From Phascolomyces articulosus (Eukaryota; Mucoromycota; Mucoromycetes; Mucorales; Lichtheimiaceae), in NCBI GenBank assembly GCA_025677815.1, contig JAIXMP010000046.1, positions 124,001 through 188,000 of the forward strand: a stretch of 64,000 bases of DNA, read 5' to 3'. Under the pieces are notes generated by a model. That model was not told where the DNA came from. It made no database searches and worked only from the letters and a program-made list of their open reading frames with translations. The position numbers and the translations under genes are program-made. Numbering within the stretch: the first letter of the stretch is position 1; every line of letters begins with the position of its first letter. Positions 1-12,718 of this stretch are shown one piece after another.

Positions 1-1054
1 GATTGGTTAGACGTTGATGCATGTACTGCAAGAGGAATCCGGGTTTCAAATACTCCTTCAGCTGTCGATGCAGTTAAGTTTTGTAACAATGGGGAAATAA
101 TGTCATAATCATAAAGAAAAGGTGAATATAAAAAATTAATATATTCAGCATCAATCCAGGCAACAGCAGACACTGCATGTATATTAATTTTAAGCGCTTT
201 CCGTAACTCATCACAAGCTGAACGTAACTTGCGTCAAGGTAGAGCAAAAAAAAAAATGAATACCCGTTATGAAGCTATTAGCTGCCAATTACTAGAAGAG
301 CTTATTTTCTAAATATATATAGGATGTTGGAGACATGGTGTTAGACTTGGTAATGATCCCGAAGGTAAAATCTTAGGTATTTTGGGTCTTGGTGGTATCG
401 GTAAAGCCGTTGCTAAGCGTATGAATGGGTTTGATATGAAGATCCAATATCATAATCGCACAAGACAAGCATCAGAAGGTAGTTTATACCATGACTATAT
501 AATTTTTTTTCATATACATGATACTAATCAGGTAATGTTGTTTTTCAAAGTTGAACACCAATATAATGCGACGTACGTTGATTTTGAAACACTTTTGAAA
601 ACTTCTGATTGTATCTATGTGAGTGTTCCACTCAACAAAACAACATTTCATCTTTTGGATTCTCCTCAATTTGCAATGATGAAGGATGGTGTCATTGTTG
701 TCAATACAGCACGTGGTAAAGTCATTAATGAATCGGCATTAGTGAATGCATTGGAGAATGGCAAGGTTTCAGCCGTTGGACTTGACGTTTTTGAACATGT
801 AAGTGTGCTTATTATCATATAAAAGAGATAGGGAGAAATTTAAACTTTTTTTTTATCTCCCGTAGGAACCTGATGTCATCCATCCAGGTTTGTTAACACA
901 TCCTCACTCAACACTTTTACCTCATATTGGCACCAGTACCAAAGAATCGGAGCATATGATGGAAGTTGTATATTTACGAAATTTTGATGCCGCTTTGACA
1001 AAAGATACTTTGGTGAATCCTATTCCTGAACATAAGCATTTATTTGAACAGTAG
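1..1054 (+). CDS. D-2-hydroxyacid dehydrogenase, glyoxylate/hydroxypyruvate reductase type (5' partial)
   Basis: NAD(P)H-dependent reductase of the D-isomer 2-hydroxyacid dehydrogenase family, probably reducing glyoxylate or hydroxypyruvate. The window opens inside the gene, so the N-terminal substrate domain is missing. Five exons (1-72, 160-238, 323-478, 551-798, 866-1054) keep frame and give 247 residues. The nucleotide-binding glycine loop reads LGLGGIGKAVAKR. The family catalytic residues are visible: Arg in VNTARGKV, Glu in DVFEHEP across the last intron, and His in LLPHIGTSTKE. The end, NPIPEH plus a short tail, is the usual C-terminus. The substrate is inferred from family resemblance; a related phosphoglycerate or formate dehydrogenase is less likely because of the fungal glyoxylate-reductase-like ATADTA and DPEGK segments. 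Confidence 0.88.
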
Positions 1055-1597
1055 TTATTATTATTAAATTTCATCATGGTGCTATGTGACAAACTTATTC
1101 TTACCTATCCTTCACCTAAAATGTATTTATGCAGCCTAGCAATAAAGAACTCCGTAAAAGTTTCTTAGGAAAACGCCAACTAAAATAAACAATCCTGCAG
1201 GTTGGGTGTGGGGGAATTTGTTTCCCGCGGATCGTTAACACACCTTTTGATGGGGACAAATTATATGAAATTGTCTCCAAGAATAATTACAATGTTATTT
1301 AAAATATCATCCAAATGTCTATTTTATTTGCTGCATCCAGCAACGCATTAAAAAAGGGCGTTTAGACGATAACACACAGTTTCGGTCAAGGTTTCTGTTT
1401 CGAATAGCAGGAGTTTTTTTGACACCGAAGAATGGATAAACTAACTTCATTGACGAGTTTATTTGATTTAGAAATCTTAATATTACATTAATATAAATAT
1501 AAATAAATTATACATAATTGTTGCCGATGCATCTAAGTATTGATGTACATTGAACGTAAAAGAAAAAAAAAATAGGCTATATATGGCGTGGTCATCA
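1055..1597. other. Intergenic, convergent 3' regions
   Basis: This 543-bp stretch lies between the 3' ends of the dehydrogenase (plus) and the TFIIS-like gene (minus). I see no coding frame longer than a few dozen codons and no repeat. It holds the 3' untranslated regions of both genes. Confidence 0.6.
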
Positions 1598-2276
1598 TCA
1601 TGGTCGATCTTCGTCTGGATTATCTTGATTTCGATGACGTGGTTGAATATGATCATGAAAAATACAATCGGTGATAGATCGTCTTCGTAAATGTTCTTCT
1701 GCTAACCTTAAATCTGGTTTTGCCATATCATCGGTTGACTAAATGGATTATAAATATTTGAATGAAAACTCCTTTTTTATGAATAACCTTCTTTTAAATA
1801 AGAAAACAACAAGAAGAAGAAATCTTAATTCAAATTTCTATTGATATGTACCATTTGAGCAAATGTCTGAGGAGTGATATCACCTGAAATTACACGTTGT
1901 CTTAATAGGCCATTTTCTTTTAAATTAAATAAATGCGTTCGTAGAGATTCTTTATAATTTTCATCGACTTTGTTTTGATGTGTTTCATATATTTCCTGTT
2001 CAATGGCTTCTGCAACACCTTCTGATATAATTGAGGGGTATGAAAAAAGTGAATGATGAAGATAAGAGAAAGGAATTGATTATTAATAATAGTAGAGGAA
2101 TTAAGGAGCAAAAACAACAACAAACAGATATGTACCATTCGTGCCAAGAACTTGCTGCAGCAATTGAGTACCTAATTATTATTATTTCAATGTTGCTATT
2201 TCATTTCTAGAAAATCTAATGGCTTCGATATGTTGTAATAGAACTTTATTTTACCTTTATTTCGAATAGGATCCAT
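1598..2276 (-). CDS. Minimal TFIIS central-domain (TFIIS-M) protein, 122 aa
   Basis: Four exons (2276-2255, 2171-2136, 2021-1852, 1738-1598) keep frame and encode 122 residues. The sequence follows the TFIIS central domain almost end to end: an initial DPIRNK..QLLQQVL helix, then VAEAIEQEIYE, YKESLRTHLFNLKEN, LLRQRVISGDITPQTFAQM and a DDMAKPDLR helix. In TFIIS this three-helix domain contacts RNA polymerase II. The N-terminal LW/TFIIS-N domain is absent. So is the C-terminal Zn ribbon with its acidic hairpin: after SITDCIFHD the protein ends in a basic/acidic tail. It could modulate transcription without stimulating transcript cleavage, or be a truncated paralogue; role inferred. It starts directly at the domain, and no upstream exon was seen. 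Confidence 0.75.
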
Positions 2277-2516
2277 TATGAATAAGAAGAAAGAAAAAAA
2301 GAAAGGATTAGAACGCATCTCCAAGAAGTGGCATGAAAAGGGAATAATTAACAGGGGACTAGAACAAAAAATTCTACAATCAAATTAGGAAATTTTTCAT
2401 TTGATTGGCCAAGAATCTATTCCTTCAAAACTTCCCTTTCTCCCCTATTTCCTCGCCTTTTTTTTTTTTTTTTTTTTTACCACAACAGCACCGATAAAAA
2501 CACCACGTTTTAGAAA

Positions 2517-2868
2517 ATGTATGCTCCATCACCTACGCAATCAACTTCAACACATTCATCTTCACCATTACAACAAGGTCAACAAGTAGGAATGCAAGGT
2601 GGAAAACCATCTGCAGAATCTATTCCTAATGACATTGGTAAGCCTGATTTATCATTTTGAATCAAGTGAAGGGGTATTGAGATTTAAAAAAAAAATAAGA
2701 AATTAATAACGATAAGGTGTGTGTATGTATACAGCATCTGCATATAAACGCCAAAAGGATGGTCAATTGCTATGGTTTGCAGCGCCACCAACTCATGTGA
2801 TGCCCCTGTCACAACCTACTCATTCAGTTGCTTATCTCAATTGGCTCAATAACAAGAATAAAAACTAA
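2517..2868 (+). CDS. Small Ser/Gln-rich protein with WFAAPP motif
   Basis: Two exons (2517-2637 and 2735-2868) joined by a canonical GTAAGC...ACAG intron give an 84-residue protein. The N-terminal half is Ser/Thr/Gln-rich and probably disordered (TQSTSTHSSSP, QQGQQVGMQGG). The C-terminal half, ASAYKRQKDGQLLWFAAPP followed by SVAYLNWL, looks like a conserved short module. I do not recognise the family. The intron keeps frame and the two halves differ in composition as expected of a real gene. A nuclear, complex-associated role is possible but only a guess. A CT-rich and poly-T leader precedes the ATG. Confidence 0.55.
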
Positions 2869-2970
2869 CTTGCAAAAAACAACATACAACCTCACAAAAA
2901 AAACATCCTTTTCTTTCTTTTTCTCACTCTTTCAACTTTTTTTTTTAAAAAAACAAACCAACCAAACATC

Positions 2971-3279
2971 ATGCTTCCACGTACTACTCTCTTGGTGTCT
3001 TCTTCACGTATCGTATGTCGTCCAATAATGATGACTATTGCAAGTAAACGAACCTATACCATGACACCTTCTGTTCCACAACCAGGTGGTGAATCTAACC
3101 CAACAATCAAAAAAGATGATAATGACATTCATGCTCTTTATAACAAGGATGAGGTTTCTATGCTTGAAATCGATCATCACGATTCAACACAACATCGCTC
3201 ATTATCCAATGGTGCAAATCAATCTGGTGAACCTATTGATTCATTTAGTCCTACTTTTAATACTGTTTTTGACGAGTAA
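2971..3279 (+). CDS. Small probable mitochondrial protein, 102 aa
   Basis: Intronless frame following a long CT-rich leader (about 2905-2960), the context seen before other real genes here. The first 30 residues are free of acidic residues and rich in Arg, Ser and Thr (MLPRTTLLVSSSRIVCRPIM, then SKRTYTM), as in a mitochondrial targeting peptide. The remainder is hydrophilic and acidic, with NKDEVSMLEIDHHDS and a closing SPTFNTVFDE. No enzymatic motif or membrane segment is visible and I do not recognise the family. Only 102 bp separate it from the preceding gene on the same strand. Confidence 0.5.
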   Translation: MLPRTTLLVSSSRIVCRPIMMTIASKRTYTMTPSVPQPGGESNPTIKKDDNDIHALYNKDEVSMLEIDHHDSTQHRSLSNGANQSGEPIDSFSPTFNTVFDE

Positions 3280-3672
3280 AAGAGAACACAATCTTCTCTC
3301 TATCTCTTTGTTTTTTGTATATATTTCCAATTTTTCACACACGCACAAACATATCTAACTTCCCTCCTCAAGATAACTGTTGGTTTTATTATATCATATC
3401 ACACTCACTAATTATCACATTTTTTTATCCTAAAACGTGGGAGTGAATTATGCAAAAATAATATAAATATATCTGAATTTAGTTTTATTTTACCTTATTG
3501 CTTTATAAAAAATATTATTATAATTACACATGATGGTGTTTGTTTTTTTTTTTCGTGAAATGCGAGAGAGAGTACACAAATGAAAAAAAGAGAGGAGGAG
3601 GTGATTATTTATGTATGTATAAAGGAGGAAAAAAAATATTATGTATATAATACAGTGAATGGATGCCGTTTT
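3280..3672. other. Intergenic, convergent 3' regions
   Basis: 393 bp between the 3' ends of the small mitochondrial gene and the lipin gene. It is AT-rich with purine runs near 3555-3640 and no supported coding frame. Confidence 0.6.
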
Positions 3673-6600
3673 TTATATGAAAGGAATACTATCCAAATCC
3701 AATTCATCATCTTCATCATCCATATCAAAAGTAGGCTGTTGATCATCCACTTCTCCTTTACTTCCTGTTCTTGATAATGTAGCTGGGTGATCCAAAAGTT
3801 CTTCTGATAAGGATGATTTACGTGCTGCAAATGTTCTTGATAATACACCACCAAATCCAGTTGTCATTTTATTCATTAAGCTACTTGTGGATGATGTGGA
3901 TGATGGAGCTGGGGACGTTGCATTGTTATTGTTACTGTTGGGTGCTGATAATAAATCGTCTGAAGAAGAATAATGGGGTATAGCATGATATTTTTCATTT
4001 TCTGGTGAAGATGGTGATGGTGGTGAAGCAGATCGTGCACTTTCAGCCGGACTTGTTCTACCACTACGTGATGTGATTACCAACGATGGAGTGGATGTTG
4101 AAAAGTGCCTAGCTCCTAATCTACTTGATAATGGGGTCGATTCACTTATACTATTGTTGGTTGTTGTACTTGATGATCGTGAAGTAAAGCTTCGAAGAAG
4201 TTTACTTCGTTGTTGTCTTTGTTTTTGTGCTTCTGATTCAATAATAGTTTCACTAGGTAATGCACCTGTTGGATCTGGTTTAATAGGTACAGGCTTGGGG
4301 GATACAGGCGGTAAAATAGATACACTACTTCCATGGCTATGAATCTTCATACCATTTGAACCCGGTGTTTTACTATTATTCCCATCCCCTCCTCCATCGC
4401 CACTTGGTGTGGTGCCACCATTGGTGGATGACACAGATGCCTTTGTTGAACTAATGATTGGTAAATCAGGAATATCAATTTCAGGTAGCGGTTGTTTCCA
4501 ATAATTCCAATCATTAAACTCTTCACCTATATTCTTGTTAATTGGAGGAAAAATCTGGTCCACCAAGTCATTTAAATGAATATATGACGATAAAAACCCT
4601 AGCAACAATTCCAGCTTGACATCACCATTTGGATCTATAGTAAAGATTCTAGACGCAGGTACATGGACACTCCGATAAGAAATAGCATCCGTAATACGAT
4701 TACCGAACCCAGCATAAAAAGGTTTTGAATCATCACCAAAAAGGCGTTGAATATCCCTGAGACAAGCCATTTTGAACACTTCGGGTTTTCTCATAATGAC
4801 TTCACGATGAAACGATGTAAAAAGTCGGTCGGGTGACATGATCACAGGACCCGCCGGCAGCTGATGTTTACCGTCTTGTTCCACACGCTTCAAATAATCC
4901 CGCGTATAATCTGCTTGACCAATCGCTCGACTGGTCAAATACAGAATATGATATCCGTTGTTGGTAATATCAGTATAGAGTTTCGCTACCCCCGTATGTG
5001 TCCAATCTTTTCCAATGAAATTAAACACGTGTCCTAAAGCGTCCGATTTGGTAATGGTTCCGTCGATGTCGGATATCACAATTTGTATGTCATGGTCCCA
5101 ATAAAAAATTTGTGCCATGCATATCGCTGTGCCTTGATATTCTGTTGTGACCGAAAATGAAATTGTGTTGGCTCCTTTTTTTAACCCTAGGCACTTTAGT
5201 TGGTCTGACGTTAATCGCAACGTTTTGGCATAGTTTTTATGGGGTGTGGGTGGAACCATCACTGGTTGTTGTTCTTCTAATGTTTGTTTTTGTTGGTCCA
5301 GTGGATGATGTTCATGATGATGATCAGGTGACCAACCTACAGAAGTAGTGGTTGTCGTCGTTGTTAATCGTGTTGTAGTCGTTTTTTCGTTTTTCTCTTC
5401 TTCTCCATCTTTATTCACTCTATTGTCATCATTAGGGCCTGCTGACAGATTATTATTATCCATAGCAGATGTTGGTCCAGTGACAGACGATCGACTCCAC
5501 CATTGCCGCCATCCACGTCCAAATAAATAAGATTCTCGACTATCCGAATCCTGATTATTATCTTGATGAGGACGGTTCTCTTTATCAGGATGACCGCATT
5601 CATTATCGTGTTTGCGCCCTTCTTCTGTTACCTTATCCATTGGTGGTGGCTCATGGAATAAAAAGAGAGAAGTGAATAATGGACCTGTACGTCCTGCTGC
5701 ATAATAACGTCCTTCATATCGGAATACAAGTCGTTGATCGTTGAGTAAATTTGGATTATGAACAAATTTGTCATATGTAATTTGATGCTCGTTAAATAAT
5801 GTAGCGTTGTCTTCTTCCTTGGTCCCAAATGTTGTCAATCCACATAAACTCAATTCAATACGATAAACAACACCAGGTTCCAATTGTAGTTTTTTGGTAC
5901 CTACCATCGAGGTGGAGGATGATCGTGATTTTCTTGTTTGTGTCATCATTGTAGTATTGGTCGTTGTTGCCAATGATGAAGGTGATGATGATTGAGGAGG
6001 TGAAGTTGATTTTCTACGTGTATTGCCCCATCCCCATCCAGTTGTTGTTGTTTCTGTAACTTCCTTTTTTGGTTCTTCCTTCTCTCCTTCCTCTTCCGCC
6101 TCCTTATTGCTGTGATTTTTATCTCCTTGGTGATTATTCTCTAATGGTTGAGGCGAATCAATAAGTTCATCCTGTTGCTGTATATCATGACCGTCGTTAT
6201 GGTGATTAACAAGAACTTTATTTGTTTTATCGTAATGGTTATGACGGTGATGGTGATGATCATTTTCAGTTTTATAGCCAGCAATATCCAAGACAATTGA
6301 TTCATGTTCTGCATTCTTTTGTGGTAATGGCTGCTTTTGTTCTTTTTGTTGCAGTTGTTGCTGTTGCGATGCTCGTTTATCATTATGGTTATTAACCTCC
6401 AAGTCAGGCAGTTTATTATAAACAGATGTATGAGTGACATCCATCCATTTACTATTGATATCACCATGGGTAGGTCGGACAATAAACGTTTCTTTAGCAA
6501 TGGTAGTGGATGTCACTGCTTCAGCTGGTTGAACTCGTTCCAATAAGGTAGATCCATCATCCAATGGGTAAGTATCATGATTTGCTATCTTTTTATCATC

Positions 6601-7590
6601 GTCTTGTAACGTCAATTTATCAGTCATATGTTCCAAATGCTGATGATGATGTTTTTGATATGGATCCATTTTAGTCACTACTTTATCCATTTGTTCTTCA
6701 ATAATCATTTTGGGAGATTGTAATTCAGCGGGTATACGTATTTTGTTGATATCATTTGTGGAATTGTTGGGTAGCGCTGTTTCTATGTTGGGTAATTTAT
6801 CTCTTTTGTCTTCTCCGTCTTCACCCTCATCCTCATCAAATTCATCCTTTTCGTCTTGGTCCTTTTTATCTATTATAAATGGTATAAATTTTAATATTTC
6901 TATTTCTATTCCCATCTATCAAACTATATATACCTTTGGATCCTTTGATCTCTGTAGAGGCAGTAGTAGATTGTCCTTTTGATTCACCAATGTCTAAATA
7001 AGGTGGTTCCTAAGAGTATACAATTAAAAATAAACGTCAGAAAATCCCATGAAAATGTAATGAAGAACGATAAACATAAAAGAATCTAAAACGCTTACTT
7101 CACCCGTTTTGGTTTCATCCACTGCCTCCAACAATGGTGAAGTTTGAAATTCTTCGGGTACTTCATGTTCTGTCTCGAAAACAAAAAATGCTTCACCAGC
7201 TTCACCTAATTTCATCACATACGGCACTATTTGATCATTCACTGTGATAACCACCTAAAAAATAAAATTAAATAATATGGAAAAAAAAAGCACAGGTCAA
7301 AGAAACAGAACACATTTCATAATTTATATCCTTTTCGTAAAATATTACAACAATAAATTGACATAATTAAAAAAGAGATATCTCACCTTTTTTTCTTGTG
7401 GCATAAGAAGTGAGAATTTACCAAATCGTACATGAAATGGAGAACAAGCTAATTCACCATCTTGTTGCTCAACTACAACAATATCAACAGCACCGGATAA
7501 AGTAGCCGGGTTTAGTTCGTTATAAATATTTTGTACTGAACTAAAAAAGTTGCTAATGGAGCCCATGTTTAATTTCCCAACAAACGCCAT
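3673..7590 (-). CDS. PAH1: Lipin-type phosphatidate phosphatase (PAP1)
   Basis: Mg2+-dependent phosphatidate phosphatase that makes diacylglycerol for triacylglycerol and phospholipid synthesis, acting at the ER/nuclear membrane. Four exons (7590-7387, 7254-7099, 7009-6934, 6869-3673) keep frame and encode 1210 residues, longer than yeast Pah1 (862). The N-terminal lipin domain is clear (MNSISNFF-like GSISNFFSS, then SPFHVRFGK). The C-terminal lipin/HAD domain carries the catalytic DIDGT at about residues 746-750 followed by TKSDALGH, plus GNRITDAISYR and DVKLELL. Between and after them lie long low-complexity linkers rich in His, Gln, Asn, Thr and Ser, including acidic DDEDDELDLD near the end, likely phosphoregulated in analogy with Pah1. 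The start matches the conserved N-terminus. Confidence 0.95.
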
Positions 7591-7917
7591 TTTGAATTAT
7601 ATTATAACAAGTAAAATAATAAAAGAGAAAGAAAGAAAGAAAAATGGGAGTTAAGAATAGAGAAGTTTTTGGTTATTATATAAGGGGATATAGAGTGACA
7701 AGGAAGGAGGAGTGGTGTCTTGTTGTTGTATGATTATTGCTATCTGTTATAATTGAAAGGATAATAATATTTTGTTAAGAATTATAATAAAGGAATAAAG
7801 GAAAAGGATAAAAGGAAACCTTGCAAAGAAGATCAATATATGAAAACGAAGAAAAGAAGAAAGGATTGAATTGTTTGACAACCAACAAGAAAATAGAAAT
7901 CTAACAAATCCCAAACT
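7591..7917 (-). promoter_or_regulatory. Lipin promoter / EDEM 3' region
   Basis: 327 bp separate the lipin ATG from the stop codon of the upstream EDEM gene on the same strand. AT-rich, with no coding frame. It must hold the lipin promoter and the EDEM 3' untranslated region; no specific element could be assigned. Confidence 0.5.
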
Positions 7918-10900
7918 TTAAAAAACAATAAAATTATGCACGATTTCACCATGCAATTTAATATGTACAGGCTTTTTGTTGCTGATGATTGATCTACTAC
8001 CACTACCAGTATCACTATTATGACTTGTATTACGAATAAAAGACTTGATTAAATCCACCTTGATATTCATTTGATTTTCTTTGGATGCTTCATCAAACGT
8101 GATTATATCAATCCCATCTTCAAGTGAAACTGTCATGCTGGGTATCATTTTGTTGGTAACACTTTCATTCATTGTGTTGTCCGACATGGCTCGGAAGGCT
8201 GTTCCGGAAGTATCATTATTCACAAAAATTACCGCTTTTGCTCCTGCTTCTTGTGCCCATTGCACCTTGGTAGTAAATGTACATCCACCGCGACTTAATA
8301 TTAACACTTTATCTCGTATCTTTTTTCGTTTTTCTTGATTACGATATTGTTCACAACCCAATAATCCTTGTTCATTATTTAAAAAATACACTAATTCCAA
8401 ATTTTTCGTTGCCGTTTGATCATCAATATCAACGTCGTCGTTATCATGGAATGAAGAAGAAAAGCTTGCACCAAATGTTGAAGACATGCCGTAATAGTTA
8501 TTTGATATTGAATCACCATGTACACGTACTTCGATCATACCATCCTCTTCTTGTAGTTGTTTATGTTCATGATCATCTTGTTGATCATTATCACCATGAT
8601 CGAGTTCAATGATAGAGGAAGCATGTTGAAGATAAGGTTCAATGGCATCCATAGTAACTAATAATACGTCATTTTCTAATAATCTACCATTTTGAAAGTG
8701 AAAATGTTTGTTTCATCGAAATGTATTAGAATTGATTACTGTTTATCTGATCTCATAAAAATTGATTGAATGACTTCTTTATGAATGTGTCACGTCATCA
8801 TGCATAGTATACAAGACTATTTATCCTCTTAAAATATTACCTTGTATTCGGATCAACTGTTTTGATTCATTATATTTAATATATACAGTAACATCAATAG
8901 AGAGAATGCCCAAGAAATGAATAATAATAAAAAATTAAAAAAAAAGAAAAAAATTAAGAATGAGTATATAAACTTTACTCTATCATATTCTATCACATAT
9001 ATTTGATGGGGAAAAAAGGATATAATGAAGAGAATAAATAAGTAAAAAATAATAGTACGTAGTAATAATTTTTTTTTCGTGATAGTGATTTATGTATAAT
9101 ATATATGTACAGATGATGTATAGATGTATCTAAAAAAAATGTATAAAAATAACAGAGGAAGAAAAAGGACAACGGATAGACGAAAAAAAGAGAGAGACAA
9201 AAGGGTACTAAAATGGATATGATGTGTGTAATATATGATGAAGATGTTGATGATGAATGGTGTATATAATATAGAAAAACATCAAATTAGAACTAACCTC
9301 GGGTGACTTGAAATCCTCCGCCTGAACGATGAGAACGCTTTGTAATTTCGAGTTTTAATCCTGATAGTGATCTGGACAAAAATCCACCCACTAGTTCAAC
9401 AAATTTTGGGGATTGTCGATGTAATTGATGGGTTCGTACGTCAGTATTAAATGTTAATTCAAACGATTGTTGTTCTTGTTTACGGTATTGTCGTTCTACT
9501 TGAATTGTTTGAGGTGAAATACAGTGACCCTTTGAATGTAACATGTCGGATAAGATGGATGATGTAATAAATGTTTCTTCATCATTGTCTTCATTACTAT
9601 TACTACCAACAATGGCAGCTGCAAAATCGGTTTCCGGACGATAAGGGATTGATGATATGTCTAAATTATGTGGATGTTGAATATAATGGTGATGCTGATG
9701 CTGTTGTAATAATGTGTCGATGTTATGTAAAAGGCACATGCGGTTGTCTATTTTGTTAGGCGTAGATGCTGCTGAGGTGGGTTTTTTCAGATATTGGCCT
9801 GCCAATGGTAAGAAATGTCCCTCTATATAAAAGTGCATAATTAGTAATTTCTAGTCATAAAGTTTGTATTGATTTCGTCATCCATAGTAAATAGAAAAAA
9901 ATTACCAGTTGTAAAAACAAAATTTGAATCTATCTTATTAAACGAATTATCTATATATATATTTCAATGAAATTAATTCTCAACGTATCCCATTACTTTG
10001 TACCTCAATCCCATTTTCCATCTACTTTTTTTAATTGTACCTGTATCAAAAAGGAGGTAAAGATATTTAAGTGTTTCACTTAACAGAAAACTCTCCATCC
10101 GATCTTCCAATCGTCCTGTTCTTACATCCCCAATAGTGGCAAATCCACAAGGTAACCGGGTTCGATTATTCAAATCCTCCAAAACCATTTCTCCAACATG
10201 TAAATAAAAAGGGTCCCTTGTTGCACGATATAAATAATAAGTGGATTCAATAAATTCAGGCCTTAATGGATAAAATCCAATATCTACTGTCTTGCGATAA
10301 AAATCGAATCGTTCTGGTAAAGCATGATAGCGACGCCAAATATTATAAAAAATCAAATGACCCTTGATTGCTGAATCCAAATCACCATAGAGTACTTGTA
10401 ACCCAGGCCAAAAGGAACTAAGACTATCCACCCAAGTAGCCATCAAGGCACCTGAGCTCATATGGACATTACGGTAGAGATATCCTGAAGGATCTCGCAC
10501 ATGTTGCATAATGGCCCTGTAAGCGTCTTCAAACATGTCCAAGTATTCGGCTTCACCAAATAAGACATACGCTTTGAATAAATATTCGAAATAAGAATCA
10601 ATGCCAGCCCCAGTGGAGGAGGCTGTGTGGATCCATTGACCTGTTTGGATATTGATCACATTGCCCAGTAAATCGATATCAGATCGACGATTCCATAATG
10701 CTCTCATTGCTCGTTTAGCCACATCCTAAAATAAAATAACCATAATCCAGTCCATCCTTCTTAAGTAATTCTCTTCTTTCATTTGATGTTTTCCTCCATT
10801 TTCCTTTAGTGATGTATACCTCATAATAAGTGTTGTTTGTCAATCTACTTAATACACCAAATTCTAGGACCAAACTACCAGCTCCTGCAGTACATGTTTC

Positions 10901-12135
10901 AACTGTTTCCGTCCTTTGGACACCATGACGAAGATTCACCTATGATACAAATAATATCGCTCCTCTATGAATAAATAGTTCTTTTTCTATTTACTACTCA
11001 TATCCTTCTTTTTTCTTTTCAAATCTTACCCTTGGATAAGGAATTCCAGTTTTTGTGTATTGAAAAGCAGGAATTAAACGATCCGCCAAATCTTGTGCTA
11101 ATCGTAATAACCCACCGTTATAACCTTTAATTGTATGACCATATGATGGATCAGTTGCAAGAATATGTGCTGATAACTATAATATATAGATATACGAAAA
11201 AAAAACTTTAGTCTTTTTTTATATGCTCCCCTCCCTTATTTTTTCAATATTGATAAATTATTTACCAATCCACCAAGAATACGAATATTTGTTTCAAATA
11301 TTTGAACTCTGTTATCTTGATTAAATGATACATCTCGTAATACTTTATTTACCGCATCTTCAAACATTTCATGTTCTCCCAGAACCTATACATACACATT
11401 AAACTTTAGTATAACTGACCAAACAAGATGGATTATTAATCATTCATTATAATTACCGCAAGTGTGTCCAATGTATCAATGATTGTCAATGAATAATCAC
11501 CAAGAATATCATTAATATTAATATTACCACTATATATATTCAAGTTAACAAAGCTACATACTTTTTTCGTCCATATTCACAAAACTTACGGATTCAGTTT
11601 ATCACTTCCACGACCATTGCATAATATTGGATTTAACTAATTTTTGGGGGCTCCTTTAGTACATTTTCTTTTAGATATGAACCATAGTTCCATAGAATCA
11701 TATTATATATAAATATACCTCATCTTCGGGATAGGCAAGTGTTAAATAATTATTCCAACCATGAAAAAACATTTCCTATTAATGTGTTTAATAAGTTATT
11801 CAGTCCAAACTCAATGTATAATTTGATCCACTTTTCATTAGATAGTGTTACTTTTGTCATATCCCTAATTATCAATACAAACAAACAAAAAAAAATATCA
11901 ATATACATATCAAGAAAACGATTCTTATTCTATTCTTTCTATTGTTGATGAACTTTTTTTTATTTTTGCCATACTTTAGTTCTAATCGTCGTCGTTCTGT
12001 CATTATATAGTTGGAAGTATCAGCAGCAAACAGTCGCTTTGGTTGCTGAACCCATAATAACAAGAAACTTAATAAATAAGTTGCCCAAAAACTTGATGGC
12101 CATCGAACATATTGATTCAATGAAAGCATCAGCAA
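7918..12135 (-). CDS. EDEM-like GH47 alpha-mannosidase with C-terminal PA domain
   Basis: ER lectin/mannosidase that trims N-glycans on misfolded glycoproteins for ER-associated degradation (EDEM/Htm1 family). About 920 residues over roughly a dozen exons. Exon 1 (12135-11975) carries a hydrophobic signal/anchor ([14 protein letters not shown]). A 13-nt microexon (11864-11852) restores frame before [21 protein letters not shown]47 landmarks in order are [65 protein letters not shown] and TTEGHFLPL. After a 617-nt intron, the last exon (8675-7918) holds a protease-associated domain ([27 protein letters not shown]), as in human EDEM3. No KDEL-like end is seen. Exon borders in the middle are approximate. 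Confidence 0.92.
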
Positions 12136-12718
12136 AAAAAAAGAAAAAGAAAAATAAAGGAATTCGCTGAAAGCTTTTTCTCTTTTAAAATCAATGATAT
12201 ATATGGAACAAAAAAAAAAAAAAAGAAAAAGAACAAAAAGAGAGACGCTTCTCCGATGTGTAGCATTTATTAAATGTGTTTATATTACCACGTCATATTG
12301 TAACAAAACTCCTTTCTTCCCTTGCCGATCTTTCTTTTTTTCTGGTTGGGTTACGGATGCATCTACAGAATTTGGAAAGGATAAATATATGTTCATGATA
12401 ATGCAGATATGAACATAATCTTTGTAATACATTTACGAGTGCGCTTTTCCCACTAGATATACATAAGTATACGAATAAGGCGCGTAATCTATTTCACATA
12501 CATTCGTGTTAAGATAAAGTGAGAAAGAAGGATGCGATGAAATTCATCTACATTATTATTATCATATTGACAGGTGTCATCCTTTCATTTTTTTTGTCAT
12601 TGATATTTATACATAATTTATTCACACAGATATTGATATTATATATATATAATAATAATGAGATAAATTCAGGAAGAATGAAGAAAAGAGAGAAAGGAAT
12701 CGGAAGAATAGAATATCA
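12136..12718. other. Intergenic; EDEM promoter side
   Basis: 583 bp between the EDEM start and the stop codon of the GPI-protein gene. AT-rich with short poly-A and poly-T tracts. Small plus-strand frames here (12194-12412, 12519-12773) have simple-sequence composition and no splice partner, so I do not call them. Confidence 0.5.
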
